A DNA stretch of 64,000 nt from Cephalopachus bancanus (taxonomy: Eukaryota > Chordata > Mammalia > Primates > Tarsiidae): positions 1,750,001 through 1,814,000 of the forward strand of contig JAPVLO010000570.1 of assembly GCA_027257055.1 (NCBI GenBank), given 5' to 3'. The notes under the pieces were generated by a model. The model did not search any database, was not told where the DNA came from, and saw nothing but the letters and a program-made list of their open reading frames with translations. The position numbers were made by a program, and so were the translations under genes. Position 1 is the first letter of the stretch; each line of letters starts with the position of its first letter. Positions 1-10,100 of this stretch are shown one piece after another.

Positions 1-512
1 GATGAGTAGGTGGGTGGATAGATGGAAGGGGGGAAGGTTGGTGGATGGATGTCTAGGTGGGTGGATCAGTGGATAAATAAATGGATGGATGTGTTGATGG
101 ATAGACGGATGGGTGGGTGGATAGATGGATAGAAGGATAGATGGATGGGTGGGTACATAAATGGATGGATGGATGGATGGGTACATAAATGGATAGGTGG
201 GTGGGTCGATGGATGAGTGGGTAGATGGATGGATGGGTGTGTGGGTGGGTGGATACATGAATGGATGGGTGTGTGAGTGGGTGGATACATGAATGGATGG
301 GTGTGTGGGTGGGTGGATACATGAATGGATGAGTAGGTTGATGGATGGATGACTGAGTGGGTGGGTGGATGGATGAGTGGGTAGACAGATGGATGGAAGG
401 CTGTGTGGATGGGTGGACAGATGAATGGATGGGTGGGTTGATAGATGGATGACTGAGTGGGTGGATGGATGGATGAGTGGATAGACGGATGGATGGATGT
501 GTGGGTGGGTGG
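1..512. repeat. TGGA-type tetranucleotide minisatellite
   Basis: An imperfect array of TGGA, TGGG and TGGA-TAGA units without other sequence. It has higher-order structure: a 32-bp unit (GGATGGGTGTGTGGGTGGGT plus GGATACATGAAT) occurs three times head to tail at 231-262, 263-294 and 295-326, and a block starting GGTTGATGGATGGATGACTG recurs with changes about 100 bp later. It continues off the left edge. Confidence 0.95.
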
Positions 513-872
513 AAAAAGAAAAATAAAAGAAAGGAAGAAAGAAAGAAAACAAAGAATACAGGGGCCTGGGCAGTGGGAGGCTCACACTTGTAATCCCAGT
601 ACTTTGGGAGGCCAAGGGGCAGAGGGAGTGGCCCAGGAGTTTGAGACCAGCCTAGAAAACGAAGCGAGATATCATCTCTACTTACAAAAAAAGCAAAAAA
701 TTAGCTGGGTGTGGTGGCACATGCCTTTAATCCTAGCAACTTAGGAGACTGAAATGGAAGGATCACCTAAGTCCAGCAGCTCCAGGCTGCGGTGAGCCTT
801 GATTGTGCTACTGCACTCCAGCCTGGCAACAGAGTGAGACTCAGACTTTAAAAAAGGGGGAAAAAAAAAACA
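513..872 (+). repeat. Old Alu (AluJ-like) with A-rich flank
   Basis: A GAAA-rich tract (513-558) leads into a diverged dimeric Alu. It has TAATCCCAGTACTTTGGGAGG in the left monomer, AAAAAATTAGCTGGGTG at the right monomer and CACTCCAGCCTGGCAACAGAG near the end. A run of A and G bases closes it. Divergence suggests an old copy. Confidence 0.9.
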
Positions 873-1222
873 CCAGGGATCCCATAGACAAAGACCACTT
901 AAAAAAATAAAAATAAAAGATTCAACATTTCAGGGGGAAAAAGAAGGAAAAATGCTAACCCTGAAGTCAGAGACAAAGTAATGAACAGTATTAAACCCTC
1001 CAAGAACTTCATAAAAATAGAATTGTGTGAAAGAGGCTATAAAACAAGTATGTTTTACATGTTAAAAATAAATAAATAGAAGCACAAAGAAAGAACATGA
1101 CAGCACTAAAAAATAACCAACAGAATTTCTAGAAGTGAAAGTCATTGAGATAAAAATGACAGCTAGGCTAAAAAGAAAATCAGAAACATTTGAAAAGAGA
1201 ATTAATGAACCAGAAAAGAGGT
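873..1222 (+). repeat. Old L1M fragment, ORF1-like coiled-coil region
   Basis: A-rich sense-strand sequence with GAAAGTCATTGAGATAAAAA and AAAGAGAATTAATGAACC, recalling the coiled-coil part of mammalian L1 ORF1. Stops are frequent. It appears to resume at 1433-1600 after an inserted DNA-transposon remnant. Family name not assigned. Confidence 0.5.
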
Positions 1223-1432
1223 TCACAAACATTTTTTTGTAAAGGTCCAGAAAGTAAATATTTTAGGCTTTGCAGGCCACACCGCTACTTAACTCTGCCT
1301 TTGTTGTGTGAAACCAGTCATAGTCAATATGTAAGCATGTGTATATGTGTATATGTAAACATGGTTGTGGTCCTATAAGATTTTATCTACAAAAACAAGT
1401 GGCCAACCTGTGGGCCACAGCTTACAATCCAA
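1223..1432 (+). mobile_element. hAT-type (MER-class) MITE remnant
   Basis: Contains TGTAAAGGTCCAGAAAGTAA, ATATTTTAGGCTTTGCAGGCC, CAATATGTAAGC and TTTATCTACAAAAACAAGTGG followed by a GTGGGCCACAGC end. This is the recognisable body of a common non-autonomous eutherian element whose consensus reads GTAAAGGGCCAGATAGTAAA. I place it among hAT-Charlie MITEs from memory and am unsure of the exact MER number. Confidence 0.7.
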
Positions 1433-1600
1433 GAACTTAAGGTAAAGTCAAAGAAATTACTCAGAAAGCAGCATTTAAGGTAAAAAGACAAGAAATAAGA
1501 AAGAGACATTAAGGCAAAAAAAAAAAAAAAAATGAGACGATCCAACATATTTCTAAGAGAATGTCCAAAAGAAAGAAGAGTGGAAACGTTTAAAGAAATA
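1433..1600 (+). repeat. Old L1M fragment (continuation)
   Basis: A-rich sequence after the MITE remnant, similar in composition and style to 873-1222 and ending where the next L1 tail begins. Assigned by context only. Confidence 0.4.
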
Positions 1601-2483
1601 GGTAGTTGCCAACTGTATGTCTGACAAAGGCCTAACATCTAGGATCTACAAGGAACTAAACGAGGTGAAAAGAAAAAAAACAGCCCCATTACAAAGTGGG
1701 CAAAAGATATGAATAGACACTTCTCAAAAGAAGACATATAAGCAGCCAATATACATGAAAAAATGCTCAGACTTACTAGTCATCAAAGAAATACAAAAAA
1801 ACCACATTGAGATACCACCTAACTCCAGTTAGGATGGCCATCATCAACAACTCAAAAAATGACAGATGCTGGAGAGGATGCGGGGAAAAGGGAACACCTC
1901 TATACTGTTGGTGGGAGTGTAAACTAATATAACCTCTGTGGAAAACAGTTTGGCAACTCCTAAAAGATCTAAAAATCGACCTTCCAAACGACCCCACAAT
2001 CCCCCTACTGGGAACATACCCGGAGGAACTCACATCAGTCTATGAAAAAGATAGCTACACATGAATGTTTACTCCAGCATTGTTCGCAATAGCAAAAACG
2101 TGGAACCAACCATGCTGCCCACTGAAAGAGGACTGGATAAAAAAAAATGTGGTACATATACATGCAGCCATAAAGAAGGACAGAATTACGAACTTCACAG
2201 CAACTTGGATGGTCTTAAAATCTATAATACTGAGTGATCTATCACAGAAACAAAGAACTGAGTATCACATGTTCTCACTCATAAGCGACCTTGAGCAATT
2301 AATCACAATACTGTAAGAAAAGGATTAGCGGGAAACTGTGGAGTGGGGATGAGGTGGCATTGGCAGTAGTGGGAATCTGCCAGCGGGTGGGGGGCACATC
2401 TCATCAACAAGAGTACCGGCATAATGAACATTTGTATACCTAACCCTGAGTCGTACCCATCTTTAAAGTTAAAAAAAAAAAAT
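1601..2483 (+). mobile_element. 5'-truncated L1, ORF2 end and 3' UTR, lineage-specific family
   Basis: Starts at AACTGTATGTCTGACAAAGG, which matches the ORF2 C-terminal region of the full-length L1 at about 17,579. It continues through CTGTTGGTGGGAGTGTAAAC (zinc-knuckle region), AATGTGGTACATATACATG and GTTCTCACTCATAAGC, then a G-rich 3' UTR and the terminal block CTTTAAAGTTAAAAAAAA. The frames are broken. It shares the same 3' end as the copies near 18,790, 22,760, 46,690, 53,080 and 60,045. Confidence 0.9.
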
Positions 2484-3239
2484 AGCTGGAAATTTTCTTG
2501 CCAATAAAAGACATAAATCATCTGATTTCAAGAAGTAAAACAAATTCTGACCAGAATGAATAAAAACAAAGTTCATATGAAAAAGTTAAAGGTGAGGTTG
2601 CAAATATAAACAAGAGAATTAACCAGAAAAAAAGAATTCATCTACAAAAGAACGACATTACACTAACTTCAGATTTCTCAAAGGCAACAAAAGAAGTCAG
2701 AAGAAAAAGTGCTGAGAGGAAAATCACTATTAATATGTAATTACAGAACCAACTAAATTATAATTGGAGATTGAAGATGAAATAGACACACTGACAAAGA
2801 CTGAGTTTATCTCTAACAGACTCAGGGTGAAAAAGCTTCAGAAAGCAGGAAATTGGCACCAGAATGAAGAATAGGCAAAAAAAATGGGTAAACAAGAAAT
2901 CAGACCTAGATAAGCATTGATTGTAAGTAAGTAAGTAAATAAATAAATAAAAACAACAATGACCAAAAGAAGTATAAAATCTAAGTGTCACCAAAATGCT
3001 ATATAGCAAGAAACATGAGAGGGGGTGGTCCTTGTATTGCTTGAGAAAATACTTTGATTAGCTTAGATATTTGGTTTGAATATAAGTAAGCTTAAAAGTT
3101 AAAGCTTTTCTGTTCTAAAGGGATAAAAATGTCATATATAACTCCAAGCCAGTTGCATAATGGGAGAAAGGGTATATCTGTTCAATAAAAGGACAAAAGG
3201 AAAGAAAGGAAAAGCAAAGAATAGGCAGGTTAAAAAGAA
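2484..3239 (+). repeat. Old LINE-1/HAL1-like fragment
   Basis: A-rich plus-strand sequence with GAAGATGAAATAGACACACTG and, near its end, GGGTATATCTGTTCAATAAAAGG followed by GGACAAAAGGAAAG, which resembles the HAL1/L1M ORF1 downstream region. A short GTAA/AAAT microsatellite is at 2926-2952. No open frame of note. Confidence 0.45.
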
Positions 3240-3381
3240 AGAATGAGGCCAGGCTTGGTGGCTCAGCCTGTAATCCCAGCACTTTGGGAGGCCGAGGCAA
3301 GTGGATTGCCTGAGTCCATGGGTTTGAGACCAGCCTGGGCAACCTGGCGAGACCTCATCTCTACAATAAATTTTAAAAAAT
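3240..3381 (+). mobile_element. Alu, left monomer of a split copy
   Basis: Left monomer starting GGCCAGGCTTGGTGGCTCAG with the intermediate sequence GGGTTTGAGACCAGCCTGGG and CAATAAATTTTAAAAAATTA. It is cut at its central A-rich linker by a younger Alu and resumes at 3682. Confidence 0.92.
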
Positions 3382-3681
3382 TAAGCCGGGCTCAGTGGCT
3401 CAGCCTGTAATCCCGCGCCTTTGGGAGGCTGAGGTGAGTGGATTGCCTGAGCCTGCGGGTTCGAGACCCGCCTGGGCAGCAAGACCTCATCTCTACAATA
3501 AATCAAAAAATCAGCCGGGCGTGGTAGCGCATACCTGTAATTCCGGCTACTCGGAAGGAGGAGGCGGAAGGATCCGCCGGAGCCCAGCAGGCGAGGCTGC
3601 GGTGGCCGGAAGCGGCCACTGCACTCCAGTCTGGACGACAGAGTGAGACTCCAACTCAAAAAAAAAAAAAAAAAAAAAAAA
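3382..3681 (+). mobile_element. Young lineage-specific Alu inserted in the linker of another Alu
   Basis: A complete dimer with GGCTCAGCCTGTAATCCCGC, a perfect GCGGGTTCGAGACCCGC hairpin (3455-3471), CAATAAATCAAAAAATCAGC, GGTGGCCGGAAGCGGCCACT and a GACTCCAACTC end plus poly(A). The AAAAAATTA on both sides (about 3374 and 3675) looks like its target-site duplication. The host Alu continues directly after it. Confidence 0.95.
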
Positions 3682-3830
3682 ATTAGCCGGGTATGGTAGC
3701 ATGCACCTATAGTTCCCGCTACTTGAAAGGCTGAGGCAGAAGGATCGCCAGAATCCAGCAGGTCAAGGCTGCAGTGACCAGGAGCGGCCACTGCACTTCA
3801 TTCTGGGCGACAGAGTGAGACTCCAAAAAA
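3682..3830 (+). mobile_element. Alu, right monomer of the split copy
   Basis: Continues the interrupted Alu with AGCCGGGTATGGTAGCATGC through GGGCGACAGAGTGAGACTCC and an A/T tail running into a TA microsatellite (3829-3845). Confidence 0.92.
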
Positions 3831-4830
3831 TATATATATATATAGTTGGTTAGAACATACAAAGAACTCTCAAAGTCCAACAGCAAAAACAAACAATTTT
3901 ATCAAAAAGGATATACAGATGGCAAACAAGCACATGAAAAATCATTAGCCATTAGAAAAATGTGAATTAAAATTGCAATGAGATATTAGTACACAGCTAT
4001 CAAAATTAATTTTAAAAAATGGTGACAACATGAAATTACAGCAAAGATGCAGAGGAACTGGATCACTCAAACATTGTTAGTAGAAATATAAATGGTATAG
4101 GCACTCTGGAAAATAGTTTGGCAGTTACTTAAAGAGCAAAACATGTAATTACCATATGACCCAGCAACTGCACTCCTAGGAAATTCTTCTAGAGAAATTA
4201 AAATGTATGTTTACATTTTAAAAAATGAATACTCATAAAGCAATTTTATTTGTAATAGCCAAAAAAATAGAATCAGCCCAGATGCTCTTCAACAGGTAAA
4301 TAATCAAACTATAATATGTACTACTACTCAACAATAAAAAGAAACAAACTACTGATACATGAAAAAGCCTAAATAAACCTCCAGGGAAATATGCTGAATG
4401 ATTAAAAAGCCAGTGCCAAAAATACATACTTGAAATGACAAAATTATAGAAATGAAAAACAAATTAGTGGTCACTGGAGTTGGGAATTGGGGGGTAGAAG
4501 GAGGTGGATATGGTTATAAAAAGGCAACATGTGGAATTGTTGATGTTAACTACTTGGTATCTTATAACTTTTTGTACACTGAATCTAACATATACTTTAT
4601 AAATACTTACAATATTTTACTGCAGCTTACTGCTTTTTCTGGACAGTAAATTGCAGAACATATAAAAGATAACAGTAGCTGCTTCTAGGAGGTGAGACAG
4701 AGGGTGGAGAAGGTGGGGTACAGACAGGAAGAGAAAGCACACAAGAACATTTTTCTTTCTGTGTATTGCATCATTTTCATGATACATCATGAGGGTTGAA
4801 CTTGTAAATTCAATGAAATTGAACTGAAAT
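3831..4830 (+). repeat. Old L1M, ORF2 end and 3' UTR
   Basis: After the TA repeat, the plus strand shows the classic degenerate L1 end: GATGGCAAACAAGCACATGA, GCACTCTGGAAAATAGTTTGG, CCATATGACCCAGCAACTGC, AATGATTAAAAAGCC and GTGGTCACTGGAGTTGGG. Many stops; ancient copy, antisense to CHM. Confidence 0.75.
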
Positions 4831-5272
4831 TTTTTAAAAATCGGAAATTTAAGAATATACTTCTAAATAATCAATGGAGCAAAGAAGAAATCACAGTTGG
4901 CTATTAAAAAAACACTTAAAATTCATGGAAGAAAACTAATGTGGTCCTAAGAGGGAACTATATAGTTATAAATAATTGTATTAAGCAAAAATAAAGGCTT
5001 AAAAATAAAGAGCTAAGAATTTAATTAAAGAAGAAGGAAAAAGCACAAGAGTGATTCCAAGCCAAAGAAAGTACAAGGAAATAATAAAGATAAACATAGA
5101 TATGAATTAGACAGAAATAAAAGATACCACTGAATGAGTCAACAAAGCAAAAGCTGGTTCTTTGAAAAGACTAACAAAACAGACAAATCTCTGGCAAGAA
5201 AGATCAAGGAGAAAAAACAAAGAAAAGGCAAATATAATAAGAATAAAAAAGAATGCATAATTATTGCTATAT
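4831..5272 (+). repeat. Old L1M, ORF2 endonuclease/linker fragment
   Basis: Contains CAAAGCAAAAGCTGGTTCTT followed by TGAAAAGACTAACAAAAC, the L1 ORF2 segment translating roughly as KAGSLKRLTKQTNLWQ with decay. The upstream part includes AATGGAGCAAAGAAGAAATC. Separate from the preceding 3' end, so a second L1 fragment or a rearranged one. Confidence 0.65.
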
Positions 5273-5541
5273 CAAGCTGGGCTCGGTGGCTCAGCCTGTA
5301 ATCCCACGCCTTGGGAGGCTGAGGTGAGTGGATTGCCTGAGCCTGCGGGTTCGAGACCCACCTGTGCAACTTAGTGAGACTTCATCTCTAAAATAAATAA
5401 AAAAATCAGCCGGGCGAGGTAGCGCATGCCTGTAATTCCGGCTACTTGGAAGGCTGAGGCGGAAGGATCTCCGGAGCGGTGGCCGGGAGTGACCACTGCA
5501 CTCCAGCCTGGGCAACGGTGAGACTCCAACTCAAAAAAAAA
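5273..5541 (+). mobile_element. Young lineage-specific Alu
   Basis: Dimer starting GCTGGGCTCGGTGGCTCAGC, with GCGGGTTCGAGACCCACC, AAATAAATAAAAAAATCAGC and the ACTCCAACTC end. Its right monomer has lost part of the AGCCCAGCAGGTCGAGG region. Confidence 0.93.
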
Positions 5542-5547
5542 AAGAAT

Positions 5548-5655
5548 AAAAGTTCTGGGCAATCCCTTCGGGTCCCCTGCACTATAGGCACTTTTCTGTT
5601 CTCTCAATAAATCCTGCTTTCTCACTTAAAAAAAAAAAAGAAGAAAAGTTCTGGG
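5548..5655 (+). mobile_element. Short retroposed insert ending in AATAAA and poly(A), with direct repeats
   Basis: An 80-bp insert (5560-5639) is bracketed by a 12-bp direct repeat, AAAAGTTCTGGG, at 5548-5559 and 5644-5655. It reads CTTCGGGTCCCC, then CTGTTCTCTCAATAAATCCT (AATAAA at 5606-5611), then CTTTCTCACTT followed by 12 A. The polyadenylation signal, poly(A) and target duplication show L1-mediated retroposition of a transcript 3' end. The sequence resembles the R region of gammaretrovirus-like LTRs; that origin is inferred. Confidence 0.7.
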
Positions 5656-5903
5656 TCTGGAGTCTGCTGACTACAAGAGTGGAGTAGTCACTTAGCACAC
5701 AGGAAAATGCCAGCTGCACCTCAGGGCAAACACGTTGCGATGAGAGAGTAAATGCAACCCCCAATCATCTGAGAGCAACTGCTGGAATTCTTCAGATAAT
5801 CAACAAGACCACTGATAGCAGAAGGAGCAAAGTCACACAGCCATCTGAGCTGGACCCAGCAGAGTCACATGAGGGCCCCCAGTGTGGTGAAGAGCCTTAA
5901 CTA
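5656..5903. other. Unassigned stretch before the mariner
   Basis: About 250 bp with no family I can name; moderately GC-rich with a GAGAGCAACTGCTGGAATTC run. It could be 5' UTR of the older L1 that continues after the mariner, since the mariner inserted at TA between the two. No open frame. Confidence 0.4.
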
Positions 5904-7106
5904 TTAGGTAGGCGCAAAAGTAATTGTGGTTGTTGCATTTTAATTTACTGTTTGATATTGGAATACATTCTTAAAATAAATGTGGTTATGTTATACATCA
6001 TTTTAACTTGCATTTCTAGCCTTAAGTTTTTTTGCTAATAACTTATTACTAGCTGTTTACTTTACATTTATTTTAGACTATGGAAATGATATTAGACAAA
6101 AAGCAAATTTAAGTGATTTTCTTATTTGAATTCGAAATGGGTTGTAAAGCAGCAGCAACAACTTGCAACATCAACAACACGTTTGGCCCAGGAACTGCTA
6201 ATGAACGTACAGTGCAGCAGTGGTTCAAAGTTTTCCAAAGAAGACGAGAGCCTTGAAGATGAGGAGTGTAGTGACTGGCCATCAGAAGTTTACCACAACC
6301 AATTGAAAGCAATCATCGAAGTTGATCTTACAACTTCTCTTAGAACTACACGAGAAATTGCCAAAGAACTCAGTGTTGACCATTCTATGGTCAGTCAACA
6401 TTTGAAGCAAATTGATGAGCTGAATGAAAATCCAAAATATCATCATTTTGAAGTGTTGTCTTCTGTTATTCTACACAAGAACAATGAACCACTTCTCAAT
6501 CGTATTGTGATGTGCAACAAAAAGTAGATTTTCCAGAAGACGCTTCAAAGCACTTCCCAAAACCAAACTTGTCCCAAAAATGGTCATAGTCACTGTTTGG
6601 TGGTCTGCTGCCGGTATGATCCACTACAGCTTTCTGAAACTGTTTCATCTAAGAAGGATGATCAGCAAATCGATGAGAGGCACCGAATACTGCAATGCCT
6701 GCAACTGGCATTGGTCAACAGAAAGGCCCCAATTCTATTCCACGAAAATACCCAACTGTAGGTCGTACAACCAATACTTCAGAAGTTGAACAAATTGGGC
6801 TATGAAGTTTTGCCTCATCTGCCATATTCACCTGACCCCTCACAAACCGACTACCACTTCTTCAAGCATCTCGGCAACTTTTTGCAGGGAAAACGCTTCC
6901 ACAACCAGCAGGATGCAGAAAATGTTTTCCAAGAGTTCATCATATCTTGATTTTTGTACTACAGGAATAAACAAGCATATTTCTCATTTGTAAAAATGTG
7001 TTGATTGTAATGGTTCCTATTTTGATTAATAAAGATGTGTTTGAGCCTAGTTATAATGATTTAAAATTCATGGTCTGAAACCACAATTACTTTTGCACCA
7101 AGCTAA
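5904..7106 (+). mobile_element. Hsmar1-like mariner transposon, near full length
   Basis: A cut-and-paste Tc1/mariner element of 1,203 bp (Hsmar1 is about 1.29 kb). The left end TTAGGTAGGCGCAAAAGTAA and right end TTACTTTTGCACCAAGCTAA are inverted repeats matching the Hsmar1/MADE1 terminus, and TA dinucleotides (5902-5903, 7107-7108) flank it as the duplicated target. The interior encodes a decayed transposase. Mariner inserts are inert here because the frame is broken. It lies in CHM intron 2, antisense to the gene. Confidence 0.93.
6126..6995 (+). pseudogene. Mariner transposase pseudogene (Hsmar1/SETMAR type)
   Basis: Frames on the plus strand give successive pieces of an Hsmar1-like transposase: an N-terminal helix-turn-helix region with TTREIAKELSVDHSMVSQHLKQ (about 6,330-6,410), then NNEPLLNRIV followed by a stop where the family has the first catalytic Asp (D-E-K), then VWWSAAGMIHYSFL (about 6,600), and a C-terminal YSPD-like region with FLQGKRFHNQQDAENVFQEF in another frame. 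At least three frame changes or stops separate them, so no active enzyme is possible. A domesticated copy in anthropoids is SETMAR; nothing here suggests such a fusion. Confidence 0.9.
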
Positions 7107-8133
7107 TACATCACCTACCAAAAACGCATTGCTAAAACTAGCATCATTTGAGAAAGTAACCATGCAATCCAATCTATAACCAAGAAACCCATACATAGTG
7201 GCTCTCAAAAAGTGTACGGTAATGAAGCCAATCAGCCATATACAACACACATAACAGACATAGCCACAAGAGGGAAAAAAAAGGTTCATTTGAATTATAG
7301 AAAAACCAGAGAAAAAAAGAAGTGCAAGCTTGTTGAGATGGGAAGGAAACAGCACAGAAACTCTAGCAATACAACAAGCCAGAGTATTTTGTTGCCCCTA
7401 AATGATTGTACCTGCTCCCATTTAATGGATCCTAAACAGAATGAATTGCCCATAATGACAGATGTAGAATTTAGAATATGAATGGCACACAAACTCAATG
7501 AGATTCAAAATAAAGTAGAAACCCAACACCAAGAAGCCACAAAAACTATCCAAGTACTGAAAGGTTACATGGTGATTTTAAGAAAGAGCCAATCTAAACT
7601 TCTGGAACTGAAAAATTCACTTTGGGCATTTCAAAATTCAGTTGCAAGTCTTAGCAAATGACCAGATCAAGCACAAGAAAGAATTTCAGGGCTGGAAGAC
7701 TTATCCTTCAAATCAACATAGTCACACAAAAATAAAGAAAAAATAATTTTAACATTAAAATGAATACAACCTAAGAGAAATATGAGAGTTCGTAAAGAGA
7801 CCAAATCTATGACAGACTGGCATTCCAGAAAGAGAAAAGAACAGAAATGCCTGGAAAAACTATTTGAGGACATAATCCAAGAAAACTTGCCCAATTTTGC
7901 TATAGAGTCAACCTGCAGATATAAGAAAATCAAAGAACCTATGCTAGATACTATACGAGATGACCAGCACCAAGGCACATAGTCATCAGATTACACAAAG
8001 TCAATGCAAAAGTAAAAATGTTAAAGCCAGCTAGAGGAAGGGCCAAATGACCTACCAAGGGAGACCCATCATACATACAAACATAGTACCTCTCAGCAGA
8101 AACCTTACAAGCAAAGAGATGGGAGAGGGGTGA
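7107..8133 (+). mobile_element. Older L1, 5' UTR and ORF1 region
   Basis: First part of a large plus-strand L1. From about 7,490 the sense strand resembles ORF1, with QKCLEKLFEDIIQENLPNFA and IKEPMLDTIRDDQHQGT (7,830-7,980), the segment before the RNA-binding domain. Stops interrupt it. It is split by Alus at 8134, 8807 and 10101 and by a large insertion at 11878. Its ORF2 is more decayed than that of the L1 nested in it. Confidence 0.8.
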
Positions 8134-8446
8134 TTTTTAACATTTATTTTAAAGCCAGCGTCTCGTTCTGCTCACCCTGCCATCCAGGCTAGAATACAGT
8201 AGAGCAATCATAGCTTATTGCAGCCACAATTTCCTGCACCCAAGCGATTCTTCTGCCTCAGCATCCCAAATAGCTAGCACTACAGACGCATGACATCCTG
8301 TATGGCTAATTTGTTTATTTATTTTTTGTAAAGATGGGGTCTCGCTATGTTGACCAGGTTGGTCTCGAACTCCTGAACTCAAGTAATCCTCCCATCTCAG
8401 TCTCCCAAAGTGCTGAGATTACAGGTGTAAGCCACTGTGCCCAGGC
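8134..8446 (-). mobile_element. Alu, old, inserted in L1 ORF1
   Basis: Reverse-complement Alu: TTTTGTAAAGATGGGGTCTC, CTCGAACTCCTGAACTCAAG, CCCAAAGTGCTGAGATTACA and GCCACTGTGCCCAGGC. The surrounding L1 ORF1 sequence resumes at GATGCCAGCTAAGAATTTCC. Confidence 0.92.
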
Positions 8447-8806
8447 TTTAGCACTTTTAAGAAAAAGGATGCCAGCTAAGAATTTCCTATCCTGCCAAAC
8501 TAAGCTTCAAAAACAAAGGAGAAATAAAGTATTTTCCAGACAAGGAAATGCTAGGGAAATTCCTCACAACTAGACTGGCCCTAGAAGGTACGCTTAAGGG
8601 AGTGGTAAACATGAAAATGAAAGGAATATACCTCCACCAAAAAAGCACACATAACCACACAGACCAAATAAGTCAGTGAAAAATCTGAGAATACAAAGCA
8701 AGTAGCTAACAGCATTATGACAGGAACAAATTCTCATGTATCAGCTGTAATCTTGAATGTCAATGACCTAAATGCCCCCAATAACAGTCATAGATGGGCA
8801 AGTTGG
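8447..8806 (+). mobile_element. Older L1, ORF1 end and ORF2 start
   Basis: Carries CAGCTAAGAATTTCCTATCC (end of ORF1, the SYPAKL region) and then an ORF2-like start at 8717 reading MTGTNSHVSAVILNVNDLNAP, the usual beginning of L1 ORF2. Cut by the following Alu. Confidence 0.85.
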
Positions 8807-9110
8807 ATTTTTTTTTTTTTTTTAGTTGGAGCTTCACTCAGTTGCCAAGACTGTAGGGCAGTGGTACACTCATGGCCACCACAACCTCGACCTGCTGGAC
8901 TCAGGCAATCTTTCCACCACAGCCTTCTAAGTAGCTGAAACCTCAAGCAGGTGTCACCATACCCAGCTATTTTTTTTTTTATTTATTGTAGAGATGAGGT
9001 CTTGCCAAGTTGACCAGGCTGGTCTTGAACCCATGAGCTCAGGTAATCATCTTGCCTCCACCTCCCAAAGTGCTGGGATCATAGGCATGAGCCACCATGT
9101 CTGGTGGCAA
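8807..9110 (-). mobile_element. Alu inserted in L1 ORF2 endonuclease region
   Basis: T-run, then AGTTGGAGCTTCACTCAGTT, TTGTAGAGATGAGGTCTTGC and CCAAAGTGCTGGGATCATAG. An older Alu. L1 ORF2 resumes with AAAAGAGACCCATCCTTCTG after it. Confidence 0.92.
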
Positions 9111-10100
9111 ACTAGATTTTTTAAAAAGAGACCCATCCTTCTGCTATCTTCAGGAGACACATCTCTTCTAATCATATCCAATGGCTCAAGGTGGAAGGAT
9201 TGAGAAAGATCTACCAGGTAAATGAAAAACAAAAAAGAGTAGAGGTTGCTATTCTTGCGTTAAACAGACTTTAACAATGGTTAAAATAAAAAGAATAATG
9301 AAGGGTATTATGTAATGACAAAGAGCTCAATCCAACAAAAAGCCTTAACTATCCTAAATATACACCCAACACTGGAGCACCCAGATTTGATAAAACAATT
9401 ATCAATAAATCTAAAAGAAGACTTAGACAGCCACACAATAATAGTGGGGGACCTCAAATCCCACTACAGCTTTAGACAGATCATTGAGACAGAAACTAAC
9501 AAAGAAATTCTGGGCTTAAATTCCACACTTAATTTGGGTCTGACAGAAATCTACAGAATATTTCACCCAATAATCAGAGAGTATACACTCTTCTCATCTG
9601 CGCATGGAATATAACCTAAGATCAACCACATGTCGGTCATAAAGCAACTCTTAATAAATTCGAAAAGATCAAAACCACACCAAGCATCTTCTCTGACCAT
9701 CACAGAATAAAAATAGAAATCAACACCAAGAGGAACTTTGAAAATGATGCAAATATATGAAAACTACACAACTTGTACCTAAATGATTTTTGAGTAAACA
9801 ACAAAATCAAGACAGAAATTTTAAAAATTGTTGAAATAAGTGAAAATAAAGACACAATATACCAAAACCTCTGTGATACCACAAAATCAGCACTAAGAGA
9901 AAAATCTGAAGCACTAAATGTCCACATCAAGAAGAAAGAAAGATCTCAAATAAACAACCTAATATCTCACCTAAGGAAACTGAAAAACAAGAACAAATTA
10001 AGCCAAAGATAGCAAAAGAAAATAACCAAAATCAGAGCAAAACTAAATGAAAAAGAGACTTTAAAAAGTACAAAAGATCAACAAAACAAAAAGCTGGTTC
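9111..10100 (+). mobile_element. Older L1, ORF2 endonuclease domain
   Basis: Sense-strand ORF2 remnant: the RDPSFCYLQETHLF-like motif at about 9,128, AILNIHPTLEHPDLIKQ (about 9,345), a GDLKSHYSFRQ segment (9,450) and FSDHHRIKIEINTKRNF (about 9,690). These follow the order of the L1 apurinic endonuclease. Several frame breaks. Confidence 0.85.

Noticed and set aside
53..322. Long minus-strand reading frames rich in His, Pro, Ser and Thr (HPSIHP-type repeats)
   Set aside because: They are translations of the TGGA tetranucleotide array in more than one frame; no gene.
231..326. Regular 32-bp repeats as a possible CRISPR array
   Set aside because: Units are directly adjacent without unique spacers, and the DNA is primate.
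6126..6527. The 133-codon mariner frame as a domesticated gene
   Set aside because: It breaks before the catalytic region, the remaining pieces are in other frames, and there is no SET-like exon or own promoter.
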